Below, piece after piece: positions 1-5,063 of a stretch of DNA of 5,657 nucleotides. The stretch comes from Rhizobium sp. LCM 4573 (GTDB lineage Bacteria > Pseudomonadota > Alphaproteobacteria > Rhizobiales > Rhizobiaceae). The notes under the pieces are model-generated. The model was not told the DNA's origin. It ran no database searches and saw nothing but the letters and a program-made list of their open reading frames with translations. Within the stretch, counting starts at the first letter, position 1, and every line of letters begins with the position of its first letter. The translations under genes and the position numbers were made by a program. The DNA is taken from positions 458,670 to 464,326 of the forward strand of contig NZ_MDDW01000026.1 in assembly GCF_001854865.1 (NCBI RefSeq), written 5' to 3'.

Positions 1-934
1 TGGCTGCGCCGAGAATGCCGTTCGGGTAAGGCCCCATGACGGCACCGAGATAGGCGGCGAACGTGAACAGTGGTCCCGGAACAGCCTGTGCGGCTCCATA
101 GCCGGCCAGGAAGGCATCATTCGTCAGCCAGCCGGGATTGATCACCTCGGTCTGCAACAAGGGCAACACGACATGACCGCCGCCGAAGACCAGGGAACCC
201 GAACGATAGAAGGAGTCGAACAGGTTGAGACCTTGGGATTCGACCAAGGAAGCAATAATCGGCAATCCCGCCAGCAGCAGGAAAAATGCCATTAGGCTCA
301 CCATTCCAATAATCGGAGAAATCCCGAAGGACAAATGCGCCGTCCCGCTGGCAGGACCGTTTCGGCACAGCACGAGGCCTGCGAGTGCGCCGGCCAAGAT
401 CGCCGCGACCTGCCCGATCGCACCGGCTGCAAACACGACAATAAGAACCGCGGCGAGTGCAATACTCGCCCGCTCCCGGTCGGGGGTGAGTGTCTTCGCC
501 ATCCCCCACACCGCCTGAGCCACGACTGCAACGGCCACGATCTTCAACCCATGCAAGAGGCCGGCGCCAATCGGGCCACCGAATGCGCTTGCCGCCATCG
601 CAAAGACGACCAGCAGGATCGCAGATGGCAACGTGAACGCGACCCAGGCTGCAAGTGCTCCTAGCGGGCCGCCGCGTAGCAGGCCGAGCGCAAACCCGAC
701 CTGGCTTGAGGCGGGACCGGGAAGGAATTGGCACAGCGCCATAAGATCGGCGTAACCTACTTCATCGATCCACTTGCGACGGACCACAAGTTCATCACGA
801 AAATAGCCAAGATGGGCGATCGGACCGCCGAAGGATGTCAGGCCAAGCTTCAGGAAGGCTAGAAAAACTTCGCCGGCTGTGCCCTGCGGATGACCGATTG
901 CTTCTTCACGAACCGTTTCCGCCGACGACCTCAC
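1..934 (-). CDS. chrA: Chromate transporter ChrA, partial (C-terminus beyond left edge)
   Basis: Reading the minus strand from a GTG at 934 gives 311 open codons with no stop before the window edge. The protein is an inner-membrane chromate/sulfate-type transporter of the CHR family, which exports chromate and confers resistance. The two homologous halves typical of full-length ChrA are visible. The N-terminal half has SFGGPIAHLGYF (about residues 34-45) and QFLPGPASSQVGFALG (69-84). The second half has FGGGHVVLPLL (250-260) and QAVPGPLFTFAAYLG (283-297). Long hydrophobic stretches lie between them. Family members are about 400 residues, so roughly 90 are missing off the edge. The GTG start is chosen because AAGGAG lies 7 nt upstream; it falls inside the padR 3' end, giving a 29-bp overlap and probable translational coupling. 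The usual partner regulator ChrB is not seen here; a PadR regulator takes its place. The family call is secure; the substrate is inferred from the family. Confidence 0.93.
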   Translation of the reverse strand, partial: MRSSAETVREEAIGHPQGTAGEVFLAFLKLGLTSFGGPIAHLGYFRDELVVRRKWIDEVGYADLMALCQFLPGPASSQVGFALGLLRGGPLGALAAWVAFTLPSAILLVVFAMAASAFGGPIGAGLLHGLKIVAVAVVAQAVWGMAKTLTPDRERASIALAAVLIVVFAAGAIGQVAAILAGALAGLVLCRNGPASGTAHLSFGISPIIGMVSLMAFFLLLAGLPIIASLVESQGLNLFDSFYRSGSLVFGGGHVVLPLLQTEVINPGWLTNDAFLAGYGAAQAVPGPLFTFAAYLGAVMGPYPNGILGAA

Positions 935-1217
935 GAAACAGCTCCTTGGCCTTTTCCCTTGCCAACTCTAGAGCGGCAACGCCGTAGGGCGTGGCATTGT
1001 AGATTCTGCGATGTGTGCGGCCTACCCGTTCTGTTCGGGAGGTGAGATACCCCTTCTTCTCCATTGAGTGCAGCATCGGATACAGGGTCCCGGCGGAGAC
1101 CCTGTATCCATGGTGCGCCAGTTCCTCGATCATCCAGAGACCGTGGAGATCCCCTTCGGCCGCGTGATGCAGGACGTGAAGTCGGATAAAGCCGGAAAGA
1201 AGGTCCTGGTGTTCCAT
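906..1217 (-). CDS. PadR-family transcriptional regulator
   Basis: This 103-residue protein is a small winged-helix DNA-binding repressor of the PadR family. The hallmark recognition-helix and wing segment SAGTLYPMLHSMEKKGYL is present at about residues 41-58, followed by a basic wing (RTHRRIY) and a C-terminal helix that normally forms the dimer interface. The length matches short PadR proteins that consist of the DNA-binding domain plus one dimerisation helix. ATG at 1217 is the only possible in-frame ATG start, because a TAA codon precedes it directly; the ribosome site is weak (GGTGA close to the start). It is the first gene of a unit with chrA, which begins inside its last codons. An operator-like element and a -10-like hexamer lie 33-52 nt upstream, suggesting autorepression. 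The family is certain; the inducer and targets are inferred from context. Confidence 0.92.
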   Translation of the reverse strand: MEHQDLLSGFIRLHVLHHAAEGDLHGLWMIEELAHHGYRVSAGTLYPMLHSMEKKGYLTSRTERVGRTHRRIYNATPYGVAALELAREKAKELFREVVGGNGS

Positions 1218-1249
1218 TTATCACCATAAAATAAACCTCACTCTCGAAA

Positions 1250-1269
1250 AACGATATCGGGAACCGAGA
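1250..1269 (-). promoter_or_regulatory. Operator-like element upstream of padR-chrA
   Basis: On the minus strand this reads TCTCGGTTCCCGATATCGTT. It contains an imperfect inverted repeat, TCTCGG-TTC-CCGATA (one mismatch), next to the self-complementary CGATATCG. It matches 18 of 20 bases of the element at 4289-4308 in front of the arsC-like gene, in the same orientation relative to the gene. It overlaps the proposed -10 hexamer of padR, the expected position for repressor binding. Identification as the PadR operator is inference. Confidence 0.6.
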
Positions 1270-1279
1270 CTAGAGGCAA
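1251..1279 (-). promoter_or_regulatory. Putative sigma-70 promoter of padR-chrA
   Basis: On the minus strand TTGCCT (1274-1279) and TATCGT (1251-1256) are separated by exactly 17 nt and lie upstream of the padR ATG at 1217. The -10 part is inside the operator-like repeat. The hexamers match the consensus only moderately, so this is a tentative call. Confidence 0.4.
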
Positions 1280-1346
1280 AGAGTTTGGCTTGCAACCGTC
1301 AAACGGATTGGCGGTTCATCGAAGCACGAACCATAGGAGAATACCG

Positions 1347-1556
1347 ATGGTCAGTGAAGCCGATCGTGATCCGCGCCATCATACGCAAAAGATGCAGACA
1401 CGCCTGCAGGAGACCATGGACCACCTGCGAGAAGACATCGAGAAGGTCGACGAGCCGCAACTGAAGGCCATGTTCGAAACCGCAGCCGAGGTGCTGGGCG
1501 GCTTGAAGAAGGCGTTCGGCGACTACGAGAAGAAGAACGAGGCGGCATGGCGATAA
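1347..1556 (+). CDS. Hypothetical small helical protein
   Basis: I do not recognise this 69-residue protein. It is very hydrophilic and charged, with no signal peptide, membrane segment or cysteine. Its pattern of charged and hydrophobic residues from about residue 15 to the end suggests two amphipathic helices or a short coiled coil, for example LQETMDHLREDIEKV followed by LKAMFETAAEVLGGLKKAF. The ATG at 1347 is preferred over an upstream in-frame start at 1290 because AGGAGA lies 6 nt before it, and the extra upstream residues look like untranslated leader. It is divergent from padR, with about 130 bp shared between the two starts, so a regulator bound at 1250-1269 could affect both. It is probably cytosolic; the function is unknown. 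Confidence 0.75.
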   Translation: MVSEADRDPRHHTQKMQTRLQETMDHLREDIEKVDEPQLKAMFETAAEVLGGLKKAFGDYEKKNEAAWR

Positions 1557-1675
1557 TCCGCCTCGACAGCAGGAGTGCTGGCATGCATGAGCAATTACGC
1601 TAATGTACGGACCTGGCGAACCTGCTCAGCACCCTTTTGGACCGGTTGCCGCGGTCCATAGCCGTGGATGACCTT

Positions 1676-1903
1676 CTACATGCAATGGGTGATCGGGGAA
1701 TTGTCGCCACCAGCTGTTCGGGTGTTACCGGCATCCTGATTTCGATAGCCACGCTTCTCTGTGGTCGGAACCCTGTCCATCTCCCGTTCGAAATTCGAAA
1801 TGGCTTCCGAGATCCAGGGATCAACACTGTCGGTCGCAAAGTCGTCGTTCCGACGCTTCAACCGGCGCAGCAACCGTGTGGTTATCCAATTGTCAAATCC
1901 CAC
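1676..1903 (-). CDS. Candidate small hypothetical protein
   Basis: A 75-codon reading frame starts at GTG (1903) with AGGAG about 6 nt upstream. The first 45 residues look protein-like: a basic amphipathic segment (TTRLLRRLKRR), then an acidic and aromatic stretch (DPWISEAISNFEREMDR). The last 25 residues are polar and unstructured-looking. I do not recognise a family. It lies alone in a sparse region; a longer 167-codon frame on the other strand (TTG start at 1637) overlaps it but has no ribosome site. It could be a genuine small gene, or the N-terminal remnant of a larger one whose 3' part has decayed. Confidence 0.4.
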   Translation of the reverse strand: MGFDNWITTRLLRRLKRRNDDFATDSVDPWISEAISNFEREMDRVPTTEKRGYRNQDAGNTRTAGGDNSPITHCM

Positions 1904-2282
1904 GCCTGGCTCCTATCTAAGCGAGGTCCGGGCGACCGTCCTCGTTCACTCGCCCAGACCTCCGCCGCAATGACGCGACATTCTCAAATTGACCATTTGC
2001 GAGATGAACATATCTTGAACGGCTTCACCACAAGCCCCGGCGCAGCAGGCGTCATCATAACGGCACCGCTCTGGTGGCAATTTCTCGTTGGTGTCTTCAA
2101 TGGTTGCTATGGCTCGCCTGCCATCTGTAGAGCCTTCTGATGCCCAGACTGGAAAGGTGCATATCTAGCGAAGTCGGTTCGATGTTGCGTTGCAATATCG
2201 ATGCATCATGGATAGCTTCAGCCCGCAGCCCCGTGAAGTCCGCCGTCATTATGTTGGGATATGATTTTGCAAAGGACGTCTG
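1904..2282. other. Intergenic stretch without a convincing gene
   Basis: No frame here has a recognisable product together with a start and ribosome site. A minus-strand frame, open from about 2165 down to a TGA near 1947, encodes a cysteine-containing segment (YDDACCAGACGEAV) but has no usable start near its beginning, so it may be chance or a gene remnant. Near the right end a weak promoter for the dioxygenase gene could be TTGCAA (2190-2195), a 17-nt spacer and TAGCTT (2213-2218). The stretch is less GC-rich than the chrA region. Confidence 0.4.
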
Positions 2283-3248
2283 ATGCTTGCTACCCCAAAA
2301 TCGAAGTCGAAAGACCTTGAAGCAATCGCTCGTTCCGGTGGAACGTTCCGTCGTATCACAGCCCGCATACCGACTTACCTCGCCGATGTGCGCGAGAAGC
2401 CGACATGGCTGCCGATGTTTCTTCTGGCGCGAACCATGCCATTTCGGCGGGCCCATTGGCTCTTGGCCAAGCCGATCCCCGCAGTAAAAATAACCGCACC
2501 ATCCATGTTTGGAACCTTGGACGGGCAAACGATCGCGGCAGAGTTGAAAAGAACGGGAATCTTTGTCGGCTTGACATTGCCAGACGACATTCACCGCGAG
2601 ATTGCCCGCTTTGCAAAACAAACGCCCTGTTTCGGAAATTTCGAACGCAAGCTCGAGTTTCTCGCCGAGGAGCATGAAGAGGCCGAACGTCGGTTCGGCC
2701 GCTCCATCCTAAGCGGCCACCACTATGAAAGGGTCCTCGACTGTAAAGCAGCGGTTGCCGTACAAAATGACCCGCTCCTCTTGGAGGTGGCGAGGCATTA
2801 TCTTGGAGGTGAGGCCAAGCTGATCACAACCCGGACCTGGTGGAGTTTTCCGACGAAGGCGGCTTCCGAGGCCGATCTCAGCCGCGCCTCGTTCAAATAC
2901 CACTTCGACCTCGACGACTGGCGCATGCTGAAGTTCTTCTTCTATCTCTCCGATGTCGACGAGAATGCTGGTCCACACGTCTATGTCCGTGGCAGCCATC
3001 AGCGCCGACGGTTGAAACACCAATTGACGATGCTGGTTGGTCATCCAGCAGAGGAGATTTTGGACTACTATGGCGCAGACAGTGCCATGACGTTAACCGG
3101 TCCGGCCGGTACCGGCTTTGTCGAGGACCCTTTCGGTTTCCATATGGGGAGCCTGGCCAGGCAGACACCGCGGCTTATGATGGAAGTCGGATTTGGCGTA
3201 TCAAAACCGTCGAAGCGACGCTACCATGGTGAACCGGTCATCCGATAA
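2283..3248 (+). CDS. Phytanoyl-CoA dioxygenase (PhyH) family Fe(II)/2-oxoglutarate oxygenase
   Basis: The 321-residue protein has the double-stranded beta-helix signature of PhyH-like oxygenases. These couple oxidative decarboxylation of 2-oxoglutarate to hydroxylation of a small molecule, lipid or sugar derivative. The iron ligands are all visible: H207 and D209 in YHFDLDD, and the distal histidine H287 in FGFHMG. R297, ten residues further on, fits the 2-oxoglutarate-binding arginine. The segment GPHVYVRGSH (230-239) is a typical family motif. About 85 N-terminal residues precede the start of the catalytic region (ELKRTGIFVGLTLPDD); they are basic with a few hydrophobic patches and no clear signal peptide. 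ATG at 2283 has AAAGGA 6 nt upstream. No pathway partner is adjacent, so the substrate cannot be assigned. The enzyme appears intact and probably active; the family is well supported and the specific reaction is unknown. Confidence 0.85.
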   Translation: MLATPKSKSKDLEAIARSGGTFRRITARIPTYLADVREKPTWLPMFLLARTMPFRRAHWLLAKPIPAVKITAPSMFGTLDGQTIAAELKRTGIFVGLTLPDDIHREIARFAKQTPCFGNFERKLEFLAEEHEEAERRFGRSILSGHHYERVLDCKAAVAVQNDPLLLEVARHYLGGEAKLITTRTWWSFPTKAASEADLSRASFKYHFDLDDWRMLKFFFYLSDVDENAGPHVYVRGSHQRRRLKHQLTMLVGHPAEEILDYYGADSAMTLTGPAGTGFVEDPFGFHMGSLARQTPRLMMEVGFGVSKPSKRRYHGEPVIR

Positions 3249-3429
3249 GCAAGAATTGGGATGCGCGTCGCCAGACCATGAAGCGCTCCCGGAACTGGAG
3301 TGCGATATCTTGCCATGGTTTTCAGAAACCCGACAGCACTGGTCAATTCCCAACCCAGCTTGTCCGTCTGACACGCGTTCTATGGTCGACGCGATTGTCG
3401 GCCATGGACGTGCCAAGCTCATTTATTGA

Positions 3430-3771
3430 GCACTCCGCCATGCAGGCGTTCCATTCCTCGTTTGGCTGGAGCGGCACATCATAGCGGGCGACAGGTCACT
3501 TTCGCTGGCCAGGTTAAAACCGGCACTTGGGCTGATCATCTTCATGATGGCCTGCCTTATCGCCTTACCGATTCCCTTCGGCAACATGCTGCCCGGTCTC
3601 GCACTCTTATCTTTACTCTGGGACGGCATAACGTGATGCATGGCGATCGGCGCAGGATTAAAGGTTGCGTTCTTTGCAGCCAGAGCCAGTGACGCCGTCC
3701 TTGCTGGAGGCCGGTCGCTGGTCACCGGATGGATGGGTATCGAACGCTCTTCCAATCAACCGAATGGCTAG
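3430..3771 (+). pseudogene. ExoD-like membrane protein remnant
   Basis: A frame open from just after a TGA (3427-3429) reads through an ExoD-like C-terminal region: a linker (FLVWLERHII), then a hydrophobic segment leading into ALPIPFGNMLPGLALLSLL. The PIPFGNMLP core (3568-3594) is a strong hallmark of the ExoD family, membrane proteins linked to exopolysaccharide synthesis and alkali tolerance in rhizobia. The frame is broken by an in-frame TGA at 3634-3636, right after WDGIT, and continues for 44 codons (MAIGAGLKVAFFAAR...) to TAG at 3769-3771. The N-terminal half of the family (about 100 residues) is not recognisable upstream, and there is no start codon with a ribosome site. Part of the usual segment before the internal stop also seems lost. 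I infer a decayed fragment. It overlaps the 3' end of the convergent arsC-like gene by 3 bp. Confidence 0.7.
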
Positions 3772-4271
3772 GCGTCCTGCGCCTCGCCGATTTCTCTGAC
3801 TTGATTCTGGAGGCTCATGCGATCTAACGAAGCAAACGGCAGATTGATGAAGATGTTAAGGCGACGTTCCAGGCCGGACAGCACCTGCATGAAGGCCTGC
3901 TTGCGTTCCCAGGTTTCACCCTCGACGAGAATCGGATCCGGGCAACGCCAATGTGATGTGATCGGCAGGCCCGGCCATTCCGGAAGTGCTTCGCCAGCGG
4001 CAGTGTCACTGAGCGTAAAGACGAAATCCAGTTCGGCGGCCCCGGCCTCAGCAAGCACCCCAAAATGGCGCGGCGTCAGTTCTTCTATAGGATAATCGGA
4101 ACTCCGGAGCAGTTCCAGCACAGCCGGCTCGATCACCGGCGCAGGATCGACGGCCGCGCTGACCGCCTCGAAACGCCCCTTGCCGATTTTATTCAAAATG
4201 GCCTCCGCCATCACGCTGCGTGCGGAATTGCGACGTGACAGGAAGAGTACGCGGTAAGTCCCGTTCTGCAT
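3768..4271 (-). CDS. ArsC/low-molecular-weight phosphatase-like protein lacking the catalytic Cys
   Basis: The 167-residue protein belongs to the low-molecular-weight tyrosine phosphatase fold that includes thioredoxin-linked arsenate reductases. The N-terminal strand and P-loop VLFLSRRNSARSVMAEAIL (residues 8-26) align with the usual VLFLCxxNSARSxMAEA pattern. The nucleophilic cysteine is serine here (S12, codon TCA), while R18 of the CX5R loop is kept. HWRCPDP (107-113) supplies the general-acid aspartate D112. The C-terminal NLPFASLDRMSLQNQVREIG (143-162) is typical of the arsenate reductase branch. C110 is the only cysteine, so the redox cysteine triad of classical ArsC is absent. ATG at 4271 has GAGGGGG about 6 nt upstream. 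An operator-like element shared with padR-chrA lies 18-37 nt upstream. The fold assignment is firm; ordinary arsenate reductase or phosphatase activity is unlikely, and a binding or regulatory role is inference. Confidence 0.85.
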   Translation of the reverse strand: MQNGTYRVLFLSRRNSARSVMAEAILNKIGKGRFEAVSAAVDPAPVIEPAVLELLRSSDYPIEELTPRHFGVLAEAGAAELDFVFTLSDTAAGEALPEWPGLPITSHWRCPDPILVEGETWERKQAFMQVLSGLERRLNIFINLPFASLDRMSLQNQVREIGEAQDA

Positions 4272-4288
4272 CGTAAGCCCCCTCGGAT

Positions 4289-4308
4289 AACGATATCGGA
4301 AACCGATA
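4289..4308 (-). promoter_or_regulatory. Operator-like element upstream of the arsC-like gene
   Basis: The minus strand reads TATCGGTTTCCGATATCGTT. It contains a perfect inverted repeat, TATCGG-TTT-CCGATA (4294-4308), overlapping the palindrome CGATATCG. It differs at only two positions from the element at 1250-1269, and weaker similarity continues downstream (CGAG shared at the same offset). A -10-like TATCGT (4290-4295) lies inside it, as at padR; the matching -35 is poor (CCGACA at 19 nt spacing is the best I see). It is probably a repressor site covering the arsC-like promoter. Confidence 0.6.
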
Positions 4309-4593
4309 AAGATATGTCGGGGTTTGATGACAGTTCTATGAAGCCCGCAATGCTTCTTTCAGCGCACAAGGCTTCAAGGGTTCAGACCTCCTCCTCCATT
4401 GCGATCTGCGAGACCTCTGCCGCCCCGTCGCTGGCCTTGGCTGGGGGAGAATTTTGACTTCACCTGCGGCGAGAAATCATTTAAGATTCAACCTGCTTGA
4501 CATGGGTGGCGCCTGTGCTTCCGGACGACGCGATCTTCGCTGTGAGACCGTCCGGCCACATTTCCCGCGCCGGACTCTCGAAGGAGAGTCGCC
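4309..4593. other. Intergenic region between divergent arsC-like gene and 83-aa gene
   Basis: No convincing gene is seen. The left end carries the arsC-like promoter region on the minus strand. On the plus strand a perfect TTGACA occurs at 4497-4502, a possible -35 box for the downstream 83-residue gene, but the sequence 17-18 nt further (TCCGGA) is a poor -10. The right end holds the hairpin described at 4573-4590. Confidence 0.4.
4573..4590 (+). promoter_or_regulatory. Hairpin enclosing the ribosome-binding site of the 83-aa gene
   Basis: GACTCTC (4573-4579) and GAGAGTC (4584-4590) are perfectly complementary around a GAAG loop. The AAGGAG ribosome site (4581-4586), 7 nt before the ATG at 4594, is split between the loop and the 3' arm. 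In the transcript a 7-bp stem would partly hide the ribosome site, a layout that can control translation. The pairing is seen directly; a regulatory role is inference. Confidence 0.5.
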
Positions 4594-4845
4594 ATGTCGA
4601 AGCCATTGAAGAATGTCACGGAACCGCCAAACGAGGCGGGTGTGCAACATGACGTCGCGGTCGCGGCGGCCGTGGAACTCGCGATGGAGTTTTACGGCTG
4701 CGACGCGGTAACGGCCGCGGCAAAGCGTGCGGTCGAGGCCAGGGACCTCAACCGTGCGAGCCATTACCAATTCTGGCTGCATGTCTTCAAATCCCTGAAA
4801 TCCCAGCCAAGCCTGATCAACGAAATCTGCCATTCAGGGCGATGA
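4594..4845 (+). CDS. Hypothetical 83-residue protein
   Basis: I do not recognise a named family. The start ATG is well supported by AAGGAG at 7 nt. After a polar N-terminus of about 20 residues, the protein appears mostly helical: an alanine-rich helix (VAVAAAVELAMEFYG), a second (AVTAAAKRAVEARDL), then an aromatic helix (YQFWLHVFKSLKS). No signal peptide or membrane span is evident, and it has two cysteines (C36 and one near the C-terminus). It resembles small soluble proteins of unknown function found in rhizobia, but that is an impression from composition. It appears to be a single-gene transcript, with a hairpin leader and a strong hairpin 15 bp after its stop. Confidence 0.7.
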   Translation: MSKPLKNVTEPPNEAGVQHDVAVAAAVELAMEFYGCDAVTAAAKRAVEARDLNRASHYQFWLHVFKSLKSQPSLINEICHSGR

Positions 4846-4860
4846 AGCCGCCCCCGGCAA

Positions 4861-4897
4861 AGCCTGGGCAGCCCGCAAAAGTCCAGGCTGCCCGGCT
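4861..4897 (+). terminator. Terminator-like hairpin after the 83-aa gene
   Basis: GGGCAGCC (4866-4873) pairs perfectly with GGCTGCCC (4886-4893) around a 12-nt loop. The stem is extended by AGCC (4861-4864) with GGCT (4894-4897), leaving one bulged T at 4865. It starts 15 bp after the stop codon at 4845. There is no T run on either side, so it is either a U-tract-less terminator or an RNA-stabilising structure. Confidence 0.55.
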
Positions 4898-4978
4898 CAT
4901 GCCTTCGGAGCCGGTCGACCAAGCCTGACGCTCATCGTTAGGCCGGCTGAAGCATAATGCGATTAATATCGTTTCCCT

Positions 4979-5002
4979 ATCAATATTGCAAAATCAATAT
5001 TG
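4979..5002. repeat. Tandem operator-like repeat upstream of the binding-protein gene
   Basis: The 10-mer ATCAATATTG occurs at 4979-4988 and again at 4993-5002, a 14-bp period. Each copy contains the self-complementary CAATATTG. The pair lies in an AT-rich island 60-85 bp before the start of the solute-binding protein gene, a position fitting a regulator site in its promoter region. The regulator is not identifiable. Confidence 0.45.
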
Positions 5003-5063
5003 GAGATCGTGAGACTGGCCGGCGCAATGTCACCAAACCGACAACACCAACAAGGGGATCGTC

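Noticed and set aside
117..734. A 205-codon minus-strand frame
   Set aside because: It is a shadow of chrA, which is read on the same strand in another frame and has clear family motifs; the shadow is rich in Arg, Gly and Cys with no recognisable domain.
1562..1590. Possible terminator after the 69-aa gene (AGCAGGAGTGCT)
   Set aside because: The stem is only 4 bp and there is no T run.
1637..2140. A 167-codon plus-strand frame with a TTG start
   Set aside because: No ribosome site, no recognisable domain, and it overlaps the better-supported minus-strand candidate at 1676-1903. It cannot be fully excluded.
2097..2675. A 192-codon minus-strand frame
   Set aside because: Mostly antisense to the dioxygenase gene, which has all its catalytic residues; the antisense product has no family features.
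3193..3429. A 78-codon plus-strand frame overlapping the dioxygenase 3' end
   Set aside because: No ribosome site at either possible ATG (3193 or 3226), no recognised domain, and it starts inside the dioxygenase gene. It may be part of a decayed region joining to the exoD remnant.
3423..3755. A 110-codon minus-strand frame
   Set aside because: Antisense to the exoD remnant; the plus-strand frame has the family motif despite its internal stop.
4505..4518. GG-N10-GC spacing resembling a sigma-54 promoter
   Set aside because: Only the invariant GG and GC fit; the flanking bases do not match the TGGCAC and TTGC consensus.
4966..4980. TATCGTTTCCCTAT-like sequence as a third copy of the shared operator
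   Set aside because: It lacks the inverted-repeat symmetry and needs gaps to align with the two good copies; probably chance in an AT-rich island.
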